Shown here piece after piece: positions 53,271-61,802 of a DNA stretch of 64,000 nt (within the stretch, counting starts at the first letter, position 1; each line of letters opens with the position of its first letter). The stretch covers positions 2,804,001-2,868,000 of the forward strand of contig NZ_CP012159.1 in NCBI RefSeq assembly GCF_001189295.1, written 5' to 3'. The translations under genes and the position numbers were made by a program. Source of the stretch: Chondromyces crocatus (GTDB taxonomy: Bacteria > Myxococcota_A > Polyangia > Polyangiales > Polyangiaceae). Below the pieces are notes generated by a model. It saw only the letters and a list, made by a program, of their open reading frames with translations. It was not told the origin of the DNA and ran no database searches.

Positions 53271-54128
53271 ATGCAGAACCTTGTCTTTCCCTGGGCCATG
53301 TTCATGGGTGTGGCCGCGCTCGGGTGCGGAGGTGGCGGATACGACGCGACCTCTCGGCCGCCGATGCTCGTTCGAGGGCCGTCGCTCGTCGCGGAGAGCG
53401 CTCCCGCCATGGCCGACGGCCTGGAGGAGGTCGGCGCCGTGCCGGCCATGGATGACGAGCGTGCGGAGACCTGGAGCGCATCGCGCGCGCTGGCGAAGGA
53501 GGCGCCGCCGCCTCCGGCAGGATCGGCGGCTGGCTCGTCAGGAGGGGGCGGAGCGGCGACGGGCGCGAAGGTCTCTCAGGCGGTGGAAGCACGGGCACCG
53601 CTGCTCGTGTACACCGCGCGGATGTTGATGGCCGCGTTCGACATGGCGGCCTCGCTGAACCGGGTCGAGGCGATGGCTGTCGAGCTGGGGGGCTTCATGT
53701 CGAAGCGCACCGACTTGGAGATCACCGTCCGCGTCCCTGCCGCGGCCTTCGACACGGCCGTCCGTCGGCTGGAGGCGATGGGCGACGTGCTGAAGCGGGA
53801 CGTGAAGGTGGAGGATGTGACCGAGGAGTTCCTCGATCTGGAGGTGCGTCTCCGCAACGCGCGGGCGGTCCGGGATCGGGTGGAGAAGCTGCTCGACAAG
53901 GCGTCGAACGTCGAGGAGTCGCTGCTGCTGGAGAAGGAACTCGGTCGCGTGTCGGGTGACATCGAGCGGCTGGAGGGACGGCTGAAGGTCATGCGCGACA
54001 AGGCGTCGTTTTCCACGATCACCGTGCTCTTTCAGTCGCGACCCAAAGAGACCATCGATCCGGGGGGAGCCCGCCTTCCCATCCCCTGGCTGCACGCGCT
54101 GGGTCTCTCGAGGCTGCTCAACCTGTAG
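53271..54128 (+). CDS. DUF4349-type lipoprotein
   Basis: A 285-residue protein with lipobox AALGC and a long Pro/Ala/Gly-rich spacer (about 20-105). The DUF4349 domain follows: LVYTARMLMAAFDMAASLNRVEAMAVELGGFMSKRTDLEITVRVPAAAFDTAVRRLEAMGDVLKRDVKVEDVTEEFLDLEVRLRNARAVRDRVEKLLDKASNVEESLLLEKELGRVSGDIERLEGRLKVM, with its long coiled-coil hairpin. DUF4349 proteins are periplasmic or surface lipoproteins of unknown role. It lacks the usual C-terminal membrane helix, ending WLHALGLSRLLNL. The next gene starts 15 bp later. Confidence 0.87.
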   Translation: MQNLVFPWAMFMGVAALGCGGGGYDATSRPPMLVRGPSLVAESAPAMADGLEEVGAVPAMDDERAETWSASRALAKEAPPPPAGSAAGSSGGGGAATGAKVSQAVEARAPLLVYTARMLMAAFDMAASLNRVEAMAVELGGFMSKRTDLEITVRVPAAAFDTAVRRLEAMGDVLKRDVKVEDVTEEFLDLEVRLRNARAVRDRVEKLLDKASNVEESLLLEKELGRVSGDIERLEGRLKVMRDKASFSTITVLFQSRPKETIDPGGARLPIPWLHALGLSRLLNL

Positions 54129-54143
54129 GCGAGGCACTGGAAC

Positions 54144-54614
54144 ATGCTTTCTGTGAAGATGATGGGCTGGCTTGCCGTGGTCGCCGGGGTCGTGACGGGC
54201 TGTGGCGCTCCGTTCGTTGCAGCGACGCCGACGGGATTCGTCGAGCTGGAGGACCGCTACGGCAGCAACGAGCATCGCGCGACCACCGCCGAGGGGGTGG
54301 TGCTCGGCGTCCGGGCGCAGGACAACGAGCCCCGAGGTGACCTCGCCTTCTGGTCGAAGGTGCTCGAGAACCGGATGCGGGAGACTGGCGGCTACGCTCT
54401 GCTGGGGAAGTCGGACGTGAAGTGCCAGAGCGGGTTGCCAGGGGTGCAGTTTCGGTTCGGGCACGATGAGGGGAAGACGCCGCACCTCTATTACCTGACG
54501 GTGTTCGTCGACAAAAAGCACGTCTACCTGCTGGAAGCGGGCGGGCCGAAGGCCGAGGTGGAGCGGCTGCAGGCGCGCATCGACTGGTCGGTGCAGAACT
54601 TTCTCCCCAAATGA
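54144..54614 (+). CDS. Small hypothetical lipoprotein
   Basis: A 156-residue protein with lipobox VVTGC after a short signal (MMGWLAVVAGVVTGC). The mature part (FVELEDRYGSNEHRATTAEGVVLGVRAQDNEPRGDLAFWSKVLENRMRETGGYALLGKSDVKCQSGLPGVQFRF ... YYLTVFVDKKHVYLLEAGGPKAEVERL) is a compact alpha/beta domain that I cannot name. ATG 54144 and the in-frame ATGs at 54159 and 54162 are all possible starts. It lies in the envelope cluster between the DUF4349 and coiled-coil genes. Confidence 0.8.
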   Translation: MLSVKMMGWLAVVAGVVTGCGAPFVAATPTGFVELEDRYGSNEHRATTAEGVVLGVRAQDNEPRGDLAFWSKVLENRMRETGGYALLGKSDVKCQSGLPGVQFRFGHDEGKTPHLYYLTVFVDKKHVYLLEAGGPKAEVERLQARIDWSVQNFLPK

Positions 54615-54668
54615 CGCCAGGGCACGGCGCGGCTTGCCCGCGCTTGCCCCCTTTGCTACCTGGCTTGC

Positions 54669-55340
54669 GTGCTGTTTCGCGTGCTGTTTCGCGTGCTGTG
54701 CTCGCCCTGGTTTGCCTCGGTCGCGCTGGGCGCGACCCTGATCTTCGTCCCCGCGGAAGGGCAAGCCCACGGAGGGGACGAGCGCCCATTGACGCACGTT
54801 CCACCGGCCCCGCGGGGGTCGGACGGAGCGAAGGCGGAGCAGGTGCTCCAGGAGATCGGCCGCCAGCCCGCAGAGGTGCAGCGCATGGTGGCAGAGCCTG
54901 TCGAGCAGGCGCGGCGTGCACTCGTTCGGGCGCAGGGGACACTGGACGCGCACGATCCGGCGCATGCGCACAAGCTGTACGGGGTGTCGCTGGAGTGGGC
55001 CGAGACGGCGCGGGCCCTGCTGCGTGCCGCGGACACGGAGAAGAAGACTCAGGAGACGGCGAAGAAGGCGCGCGAGGTTGCGGCGCAGCTGGAGCGCGCG
55101 CGGACGCTCCTCGCCGAGACGCAGGCGCGTCTGGCGCGTGCGGAGGCTGAACTTTCGCGGGTGGAGGCGGAAGGCCGAGAGGCGGCCCGAGCCGCCGCTG
55201 CCGCGGAGGAGGCCCGGGTCGCGGGGGGTCGAAAGGGGGCGACGCCTCCGAGCGCGGGCGGTGGGGGCAAAGGCAGCTCGACGAGCAAGGGAGGCGGTCA
55301 GGTCTCCGGCAGCTCCGCGACGAAGAAGGGCGGAAAATGA
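54669..55340 (+). CDS. Secreted coiled-coil protein with a Gly/Lys-rich tail
   Basis: A protein of up to 223 residues from a GTG start. The 5' end has a 12-bp direct repeat GTGCTGTTTCGC at 54669 and 54681, encoding LFRVLFRV, so downstream GTG codons (54681, 54693) are alternative starts for the signal peptide (WFASVALGATLIFVPAEGQA). A long coiled coil spans about 55-195 (TQETAKKAREVAAQLERARTLLAETQARLARAEAELSRVEAEGREAARAAAAAEEARV). The last 30 residues are low-complexity Gly/Ser/Lys. Its stop overlaps the next gene start (ATGA). Its abundance of charged residues suggests a periplasmic rod-like spacer. Confidence 0.82.
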   Translation: MLFRVLFRVLCSPWFASVALGATLIFVPAEGQAHGGDERPLTHVPPAPRGSDGAKAEQVLQEIGRQPAEVQRMVAEPVEQARRALVRAQGTLDAHDPAHAHKLYGVSLEWAETARALLRAADTEKKTQETAKKAREVAAQLERARTLLAETQARLARAEAELSRVEAEGREAARAAAAAEEARVAGGRKGATPPSAGGGGKGSSTSKGGGQVSGSSATKKGGK

Positions 55341-56521
55341 AGAGCCAGGTTGCCCACGCGGTGGTCGTGGCGATGCTGATGGCGGCCTGCGCGCCCATCC
55401 CTCCCCCGTCGGTACTCGGAGAGGTCGATGCGGTGCGACAGGGCGCCGCGGCGCAGGACGCGAAGAAGTATGCGCCGGGAGCCTTCGCGCACGCGGAGAA
55501 GCTCCGCGAGGAGGCTCGGGTTGCGTTCGAGCAGGGCGATCGCGCCGGGGCCCAGATGCTGGGGGAGCGGGCGCTTGCCGCGTTCTCGCACGCCCACGTT
55601 CTTTCCCGGGTGGCTCACGCCGAGGAGGCAGGCGCCGAAGCGAGCAAGCTGCTGGAAGCCGCGGGCAAGGAGCTTTCGCAGATCGAGGCCGAGCAGGCGC
55701 GCGTGGCCGCGGAGCTCGACGCGATCGACATGAAGCACAAGGTGGCGCGCGAGGCGCAGCCGATCGCTCCGTCTGGCAAGGCGGATCCCGAGCGAGAGAA
55801 GGCGCGTCTGGCTGCGGCGCGGGCGCTGGTGTTGCAGGCGCGGACGCTCTGCGCGGCGGCTCGGCTCCTGGGAGATGGCGAGGCCGGGGGAGCGACGGCG
55901 CCTGCTGCCGACGTGCAGGCCACAGGGACGGCGGGCGCGACACCTTCTCTCGCGGCGCGGCTGGACGAGGCGAGCGCCGGCGTCGACAAGCTCGACGCCG
56001 CGCTCTCGGGCTCTCCCGCGGTCGTTCCCATCGACGAGGCGTCACGGGTGCGGGCGCGGTGTCTGGACGTGCTCACCGCGCGGCGGCGGGCGGCCACGCC
56101 GGTCACGAAGGCGCCGGGACGCGGGGATGAGCTGCTGTCGGCCATCGCGGCTGCGGGAGGCTGGGCACCGTCACGCGACGATCGAGGGGTCGTCGTCACC
56201 CTGCGGGGGCTCTTCGGCAACGGAGGCACGCTCACCCCTGCTGGCGAAAAGCAATTGCAGGAGCTGGCGCGGTTTGCGGTGGCCTACCCCGACTTCCCCA
56301 TTGCAGCGGTGCTGCACGCGGACAAGGAGCCGACTTCGCAGGAGCAGGCGGCCTGGAAGTCCCGCGCCGAGAAGGTCGTCACCGTGCTCCGCGCGGCCCG
56401 CGTCCAGCGGGTCGAGACGGTGCTCGCAGGGGCGCGCTCCCCGCTCGCCGATCCGCGAGGACCAGCGCGTGGGCGGAACGCGCGGCTGGAGTTCGTGTTC
56501 GTCAGCCCGCAAATTCTCTGA
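55337..56521 (+). CDS. DUF4398-OmpA-like lipoprotein
   Basis: A 394-residue protein with lipobox MLMAAC. The first half is a DUF4398-type helical region (VRQGAAAQDAKKYAPGAFAHAEKLREEARVAFEQGDRAGAQMLGERALAAFSHAHVLSR) and a long helix. The C-terminal part resembles an OmpA domain but is degenerate: VTLRGLFGNGGTLTPAGEKQLQELARFAVAYPDFPIAAVLHADKEPTSQEQAAWKSRAEKVVTVLRAARVQ, lacking the usual GHTD and NxxLSxxRA motifs. It probably sits at the outer membrane with peptidoglycan as a possible partner. It is the last gene of the cluster that begins with two DUF4398 genes. Confidence 0.83.
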   Translation: MKSQVAHAVVVAMLMAACAPIPPPSVLGEVDAVRQGAAAQDAKKYAPGAFAHAEKLREEARVAFEQGDRAGAQMLGERALAAFSHAHVLSRVAHAEEAGAEASKLLEAAGKELSQIEAEQARVAAELDAIDMKHKVAREAQPIAPSGKADPEREKARLAAARALVLQARTLCAAARLLGDGEAGGATAPAADVQATGTAGATPSLAARLDEASAGVDKLDAALSGSPAVVPIDEASRVRARCLDVLTARRRAATPVTKAPGRGDELLSAIAAAGGWAPSRDDRGVVVTLRGLFGNGGTLTPAGEKQLQELARFAVAYPDFPIAAVLHADKEPTSQEQAAWKSRAEKVVTVLRAARVQRVETVLAGARSPLADPRGPARGRNARLEFVFVSPQIL

Positions 56522-56578
56522 CGCCCGATGCCGACGATGACAGGAACCTCCACCGCTCTCCGAGCGTCTCAGGACACC

Positions 56579-57493
56579 ATGAAGTCGACCCATCACCTGC
56601 TTTCGTCGTGCCGAGCTGGGAGACGCGGCGCCTCCTGGAGCGCCATGAGTGTGCTGCTGCTCGCAGCCTCCCTGTGTGTGTCGTTCACCCTCGGCTGCAA
56701 GGATCAGGGGAAGGCGTCGCAGAAATACGCCGCTGACCTGGCGGCGAAGCTCGCGCCCGTCCTCAAGACGGACGTAGAGCAGGTGCGGCGTGGCCTGCCG
56801 AATGGCGCCAAGAAGGTGGGCGAGATGGTCGACACGGACCCCGGGGCCGATCTCGTCGCGCTGCGCAAGGCCCTCGAGGTAGGGCGCGCGTCGGACAAGG
56901 ACCTGCTGGTCTCCAAGGTGACCTTTTTCTCGTTCGCCGATCCGACGGGCGTCGTCCTGCGCAGCGAGGGAGACCCGGACATGCTGGCCAACCGATCGGT
57001 GCTGGCCACCTTCCCGGACCTGAAGAAGGCCTCCGATCCCACGAGCGGTACCGTCGAGGTGTTCGGCCACATGCAAGAGATGCGCGGTGTGCGCAACGGC
57101 CAGGACGAGCAGTGGGTGCTCGCCCATCCGATCAAAGCACCCGACAACCAGGTGAAGGGGATGCTGGTGACCGGGTGGTCCCTGCGCGCCTACTCCTACC
57201 GCTTGCAGACCGCAGCCAAGCAAGAGATGACCGAGGTGGCGAAGCGCGACTCGTTGAAGATGACGCCGCTCCTGTACACCTTCGTCTTCAAGGGCTCCAA
57301 GGCGTACGCAGAGGCGGTGACCCCGGATGTCAACGTCGAGGCGATCGAGAAGCTGGATCCGGTGGCCAAGACCGAGGCGGGGCCGTGGAGTGGTTCGGTG
57401 GAACTCACGGGCCGGATCTACGGGGTGGCCATCGAGCGTGTGCCCGAACTGGCACCGGATGCGGGCGTGGCCGTGCTGGTGTCGCCGATCTGA
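56579..57493 (+). CDS. Lipoprotein with a possible Cache-type sensor domain
   Basis: A 304-residue protein with signal peptide and lipobox SFTLGC. The mature part has a segment reminiscent of single Cache domains: LLVSKVTFFSFADPTGVVLRSEGDPDMLANRSVLATFPDLKKASD, followed by QWVLAHPIKAPDNQVKGMLVTGWSLRAYSYRL (ligand-pocket strands). No kinase or methyl-accepting domain is attached, so it may bind a ligand and signal through a partner. ATG 56579 is chosen; in-frame starts at 56528 and 56645 are possible. The Cache assignment is by resemblance only. Confidence 0.68.
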   Translation: MKSTHHLLSSCRAGRRGASWSAMSVLLLAASLCVSFTLGCKDQGKASQKYAADLAAKLAPVLKTDVEQVRRGLPNGAKKVGEMVDTDPGADLVALRKALEVGRASDKDLLVSKVTFFSFADPTGVVLRSEGDPDMLANRSVLATFPDLKKASDPTSGTVEVFGHMQEMRGVRNGQDEQWVLAHPIKAPDNQVKGMLVTGWSLRAYSYRLQTAAKQEMTEVAKRDSLKMTPLLYTFVFKGSKAYAEAVTPDVNVEAIEKLDPVAKTEAGPWSGSVELTGRIYGVAIERVPELAPDAGVAVLVSPI

Positions 57494-57505
57494 GCGCGCG
57501 TTTCG

Positions 57506-58804
57506 GTGGGTGACGCTCAGCCTTCTGCCGATGAGCGCAGCGCGCGGCATCGTCGCCGCCGTCGTCGTGGGATCGGGCTTGTCGTCGCGGCGGTGTCGCT
57601 GCTGGTCGTGCTGGATCAGCTGGGCGCGCGGCGGCTGTCGGGTGCAGACTTTCCTCCGCGAGATCCGCTGTCGCCCGTGATGCGGGAGCAAGTCGAGCAG
57701 CTCGCGTCGCCTGCGTGGAAAGGGCGGAAGCCCGGGACACGAGAAAACGAAGAGGCCGCGCGCTACCTCGGCCAGCAGCTCGAAGCGTCAGGGGTGGAGC
57801 CGTTGCCCTCCGTGGGGAGCTACTTCATGCCCATCCCAGGCCTCCGCGGCGGTGGGCGGGTCGGCGACAACGTCGTGGGGTGGATCCCCGGGACAGACCC
57901 CGAAGCCCGTGAAGCGCTACTCGTCGGGGCGCACTTCGATCACCTCGGCGAGACGGAGGACGGCCTGGTGCTCGGCGCCGACGACAACGCGGCAGCGATC
58001 GCGGTGTTGCTCGCGGCAGCGCCTCTGGTGCGTGCGAAGCAGCTCGAGCGCCCCGTCTTTTTCACGTTCTTCAACACCGAGGAGGCTCCCTACTTCGGGC
58101 TCCCCACCCAGGGGTCGGTTCGTTTCGCCACCGCGCCACCGCGTGAGCTGGGCGCAGTGTCCGCCATCCGGCTGGCGGTCGTCCTCGATCTGGTCGGTGG
58201 CGTGGTGTGGCGCGCTTCGGCCGACACCCTGTTTGCCTGCGGGGCCGAGAAGACTTCAGGGCTCGGGGCGATGGTGGATTCGGTGCAGGAGCAGGGCCTG
58301 GCGGTGCGGCGCATGGGGATCCACCTGGTGGAGAACCTGCCCGGGTACCGGCCTCAGCCCGTCTCGGACTACGATGTATTTCGCGACAAAGAGGTCCCCT
58401 TCCTCTTTCTGTCCAGTGGCCGCACGCCGCGTTACCATAAGCCCTCCGATCTGCCGGACACGCTTCACTACGACCGCATGGCGCGCTCCGCCCGCTGGAT
58501 CGCGGCGCTGCTTGCAGCGGTGGACGGCGCGGAGGCGCCGCTTCGATTCGATCCTGCTGGCGAGGACCTGCCTGCTGATGCCGACACCATGCGCTGGGCC
58601 ATGACTGCCGCCGCGACGCCCTGGCGATCCATCCCCGGGACAGGGCCGCTCTCCGCTGTGCGGTTGCTGGGGGATCGGGCGCGTGTGGAGGCGCTGTCGG
58701 CCCCAGGACACGCCTACACCCCGGAAGATGTCCTCGCGCTGGAGCGAGCCAGCTTCCGGCTACAGTGTCTGCTCTACAGCTTCCCCGTATGTTTCACCTT
58801 CTGA
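57506..58804 (+). CDS. M28-family zinc aminopeptidase-like protein
   Basis: A 432-residue protein with an N-terminal membrane or signal segment (GIGLVVAAVSLLVVLDQL). The M28 active site is intact by motif: GAHFDHLG (first His ligand and Asp), GADDNAAA (bridging Asp), FNTEEAPYFG (catalytic Glu and Glu ligand), LDLVGG (Asp ligand region) and RYHKPSDLPDTL (final His). M28 enzymes remove N-terminal residues from peptides outside the cytoplasm. The GTG at 57506 is the best start. It lies 12 bp after the preceding lipoprotein gene, which may be its operon partner. Confidence 0.9.
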   Translation: MGDAQPSADERSARHRRRRRRGIGLVVAAVSLLVVLDQLGARRLSGADFPPRDPLSPVMREQVEQLASPAWKGRKPGTRENEEAARYLGQQLEASGVEPLPSVGSYFMPIPGLRGGGRVGDNVVGWIPGTDPEAREALLVGAHFDHLGETEDGLVLGADDNAAAIAVLLAAAPLVRAKQLERPVFFTFFNTEEAPYFGLPTQGSVRFATAPPRELGAVSAIRLAVVLDLVGGVVWRASADTLFACGAEKTSGLGAMVDSVQEQGLAVRRMGIHLVENLPGYRPQPVSDYDVFRDKEVPFLFLSSGRTPRYHKPSDLPDTLHYDRMARSARWIAALLAAVDGAEAPLRFDPAGEDLPADADTMRWAMTAAATPWRSIPGTGPLSAVRLLGDRARVEALSAPGHAYTPEDVLALERASFRLQCLLYSFPVCFTF

Positions 58805-58898
58805 ACGACCCGCGCCCCTGTGTCTCTCCGTTCCGTGAGGACCTGGAGCCGTGCTAACCTGGCTCGCGCGCTGGCATCGTCGCCGGTCGCTACCGACC

Positions 58899-59165
58899 AT
58901 GCCTGCCTCGATCGATCAGCTTTTGAAGGTTTGCCGTGAGGTTCTCGCACCACTGGTGAAAGCCGATGGGGGCGAGCTGTACGTCGTGGCCGTGGAGCCC
59001 GACCACCTGACCCTCCACCTGGCGGGTTCCTACTCGGGTTGTCCCGGCGTCACGCTCACGACCCGTGGCGTGATCGAGCCTGCGGTGCTGGCGGTCGCCC
59101 CATCGGCCAAGGTCGTGGTGACCAGCGGCGCCAGGGTGCCCGAGGGAGCTTCGCTGGTCTCCTGA
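58899..59165 (+). CDS. NifU C-terminal-like domain protein with an altered CxxC
   Basis: An 88-residue protein of the NifU C-terminal type that carries Fe-S clusters: KADGGELYVVAVEPDHLTLHLAGSYSGCPGVTLTTRGVIEPAVLAVAPSAKVVVTSG. In the family the loop reads GxCxxCP; here Tyr45 replaces the first Cys and only Cys48 remains. Without both Cys the standard cluster cannot form on one subunit in the usual way. The ATG at 58899 matches the family start. It may act through a different metal site or by dimerisation, which is speculative. It is convergent with the next gene. Confidence 0.85.
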   Translation: MPASIDQLLKVCREVLAPLVKADGGELYVVAVEPDHLTLHLAGSYSGCPGVTLTTRGVIEPAVLAVAPSAKVVVTSGARVPEGASLVS

Positions 59166-59275
59166 GCCACGGCGCGGCGCTCGCGCCACCGCGCGGCGTG
59201 CTGCATGCGAAACAGGCCTGGGGAGACTCGGGGCCTCTCGGGTTTTGCAGCCCGGAGGCCCTGGCGAGCCGAAGG

Positions 59276-60133
59276 CTACTTCTTTTTTTCGTCCTGCTTG
59301 GGATCCGGCGGAGCGCCGTCTTTGCGGACGGCGGCGGCGACGGCAGGATCGATCCCATTGTCGTCAGCCGGCTTGTTCGGGCGCAGGGCGTCGAGGTTTC
59401 CGAGGGTCACGTTGTCCTCGAGGATGATCGCGAGCGCCGTGTCGTGCCGCTGGACCGCTCGGAGGTGCGTCGAAGCATCCTTCCAGTCGACCTCGGTGGA
59501 GTAGCGGCCGTTGTCGAAGTCCGCCGGCAGCACCCGACCTGCGATGCCAAAGGTGTTTGCGAGCTTCGATACCGCCTCGGCGTAGTCCTTGCCCGCCTTG
59601 CTCCCCTCACCCAGGGTGCGCTCGTCGATGATCTTCCAGAGCCGATCCTGGATGAAGAAGAAGTGGGTCTTCGCCTTCCCTCGCTCGTAGGTGAGCATCG
59701 CCTCCTTGTTGTTGTAGGTGTACTCGCCCTTGAGCGGCGTCGAGTCGATGCCGGTGGGTGTCGCGCCGAAGTCGACCCGGCTCTGCTTGAACTCGATCTT
59801 CTCCTGCTGAACCTGCTGCTCGAGCTTGGTCAGGTTCGGTCCCCCCGGCGTCTTGCGAAAGTCCTCCGCGTGGGACTCGTCGATCACCTTGTCGATGACG
59901 CTGGCGACCTGAGCCGGCGTCATGCCCCAGCTCAGCGTCTTCGCCTTCTTGTCCTGAGCGCGGGGGATGAGAGCGATGCTCAACTTCGTCGTCGGAGGCG
60001 TGGCTGCGATGGCAGGAGCGGCTGGCGCCTTGCTGCTCTTCTTGCCCTGGGCCTCGACGATCGTGGTGCTCGTGACTGCCCCCAGTCCCAATCCGAGAGC
60101 CAGCGCTGCTCCGAGGAGCCTCTTCGCTTTCAT
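59276..60133 (-). CDS. Hypothetical secreted protein
   Basis: A 285-residue protein with signal peptide MKAKRLLGAALALGLGLGAVTSTTIVEA. The mature protein has a recurring WGMTPAQVASVIDKVIDE helix motif, then TPLKGEYTYNNKEAMLTYERGKAKTHFFFIQDRLWKIIDERTLGEGSKAGKDYAEAVSKLANTFG, and a Lys-rich end (PPDPKQDEKKK). The GMTPAQV opening and FFFIQDRLWKI strand resemble bacterial domains that sense ligand or assist assembly, but no family is named. GGAGG lies 7 bp before the ATG. It is convergent with the NifU-like gene and divergent from the gene at 60274. Confidence 0.82.
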   Translation of the reverse strand: MKAKRLLGAALALGLGLGAVTSTTIVEAQGKKSSKAPAAPAIAATPPTTKLSIALIPRAQDKKAKTLSWGMTPAQVASVIDKVIDESHAEDFRKTPGGPNLTKLEQQVQQEKIEFKQSRVDFGATPTGIDSTPLKGEYTYNNKEAMLTYERGKAKTHFFFIQDRLWKIIDERTLGEGSKAGKDYAEAVSKLANTFGIAGRVLPADFDNGRYSTEVDWKDASTHLRAVQRHDTALAIILEDNVTLGNLDALRPNKPADDNGIDPAVAAAVRKDGAPPDPKQDEKKK

Positions 60134-60273
60134 CTACTTCCTCCGGCCCCTGAGGGCCTTTCAAGCTCTGAACTCAATCCTCTGGCCGCGGCAAACGGCT
60201 CCATGAAGGTATCATCGCGCGCCCCGCCCTGACAAACCATGGGCAACGTGCTACCGACCCCCCGCTGGACCTC

Positions 60274-60858
60274 ATGCGACGCGCGCTCCTGCTCTCCGGT
60301 GTCCTCGCCGTTGCCGTCGCCATGATGGGTGGCGCCGGCTGTGGCGCCACCAGGGAGCCGGCGACACAGCGCGATGAAGGCAGGGCCTCCCTGGCCGTCT
60401 ATGACAGCCGAGCCAGGGAGGTCTTCGATGACAACATCGAGCCCGCAGCCGTGGGGCTCACGCTCGAGAACCCCTCACCCCGAGGGGACAAGCTGCTCCG
60501 GGAGCGCGCGTTGACGGCCGATGTCGTGGCGCGGGTACGGATCAACACCGTCACCGTCGACTCCGTGGGAGATGAGAGCACCTACCACCTGGCGATACAG
60601 ATCGGCTATCCTCCCCTCGCCTCCCCCAGGGTGGCGGATCGAGCGTTCGAGCTAACCATCCGACCCACGAGCCCCGCTTACGGCATCGCCAGAGCCTTCG
60701 ATGCGCGGCTCCAGGGTCTCACCTTCATCGGGTTCATTCGTTATTTCTCCGAGGAGACGGGAGAGCCAGTGATTCACTGGCATCTGTCACCCGACACAGC
60801 CGAAGTCGCCGCCGTCGTGCGGGAGGCTGTCGCGCTGGGGGAGTTTTCTGCACCGTGA
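60274..60858 (+). CDS. Hypothetical lipoprotein upstream of map
   Basis: A 194-residue protein with lipobox GGAGC. The mature part includes LAVYDSRAREVFDDNIEPAAVGLTLENPSPRGDKLLRERALTADVVARVRINTVTVDSVGDESTYHLAIQIGYPPL and a C-terminal FIGFIRYFSEETGEPVIHWHLSPDTAEVAAVVREAVALG. It has a beta-rich look and is probably at the outer membrane. No family recognised. Its stop overlaps the GTG of map (GTGA), so translation is coupled, although no functional link is apparent. Confidence 0.8.
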   Translation: MRRALLLSGVLAVAVAMMGGAGCGATREPATQRDEGRASLAVYDSRAREVFDDNIEPAAVGLTLENPSPRGDKLLRERALTADVVARVRINTVTVDSVGDESTYHLAIQIGYPPLASPRVADRAFELTIRPTSPAYGIARAFDARLQGLTFIGFIRYFSEETGEPVIHWHLSPDTAEVAAVVREAVALGEFSAP

Positions 60859-61673
60859 GCAACGTCAGCATCAAGACGGTCAAAGAGGTGGATGGGCTCC
60901 GCGTCGCGGGCCAGATGGCGGCGGAGACGCTCCTCGCTGTGGGCGACATGCTCCGCCCTGGCATCACCACCGAGGACATCAACCAGTTCGTCCATCAGGA
61001 CACGCTGCGGCGAGGCGGCGTCCCGGCGCCGCTCAACTATCACGGCTTCCCCAAGAGCGTCTGCACCTCGATCAACGAGGTGGTGTGCCATGGCATCCCG
61101 GGCGAGCAGGTGCTGGAGCCGGGCGACATCATCAACGTCGACGTCACCACCATCTTCAACGGGTTCTACGGCGACACGTCGGCGACCTTCTACATCGGCG
61201 AGCCGTCGCCCGAGGCCAAGCATGTGACCGAGGTGTCCCGGCGCAGCCTCGCGCTCGGGATCGCTCAGGTGCGGGACGGCGCGCGGCTCGGTGACATCGG
61301 GGCGGCCATCCAGGAGTTCGCGGAGGGGCAGGGGTGCTCGGTGGTACGAGCCTTCGTCGGGCACGGGATTGGCCGGCGGTTCCACGAGCCGCCGCAGGTG
61401 TCGCATGTGGGAACCCGGAACTCGGGCCTGCGCCTCCGTGCAGGGATGGTCTTCACCATCGAGCCGATGATCAACATCGGGACCCACGAGGTCGAGGTGC
61501 TCGAGGACAAATGGACGGCCGTGACCGCCGACGGCTCCCTGTCGGCGCAGTTCGAGCATACCCTCGTCGTCACCAAGTCGGGGTGCGAGGTGTTGACGCG
61601 TCGCTCCCGATCGCTCGAAAGAAGTGAGATCTTCCCCGATCCGTTCGAGCTACAGGCGGCTCTGGCCATCTGA
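60855..61673 (+). CDS. map: Type I methionine aminopeptidase
   Basis: A 272-residue enzyme that removes the N-terminal Met from new proteins. The metal ligands are in place: VDVTTIFNGFYGDTSATFYIG (two Asp), GHGIGRRFHEPPQV (His), FTIEPMINIG (Glu) and LSAQFEHTLVVT (Glu). ICHGIPG is conserved as VVCHGIPG. It overlaps the preceding lipoprotein gene at GTGA. The C-terminus has about 20 extra residues beyond the catalytic core. Confidence 0.96.
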   Translation: MSNVSIKTVKEVDGLRVAGQMAAETLLAVGDMLRPGITTEDINQFVHQDTLRRGGVPAPLNYHGFPKSVCTSINEVVCHGIPGEQVLEPGDIINVDVTTIFNGFYGDTSATFYIGEPSPEAKHVTEVSRRSLALGIAQVRDGARLGDIGAAIQEFAEGQGCSVVRAFVGHGIGRRFHEPPQVSHVGTRNSGLRLRAGMVFTIEPMINIGTHEVEVLEDKWTAVTADGSLSAQFEHTLVVTKSGCEVLTRRSRSLERSEIFPDPFELQAALAI

Positions 61674-61802
61674 GGCATTTCATGGACGGGCGGTGCCCTC
61701 TCGCAGGGGACCGCGCCGACCTCTCCGTCCGACCGCGACGCGCGGTGCGTCACCTGCTTACATCCCCTCGACCGCAGGCGCACGCGAGGGTAAAGCGGGC
61801 GC

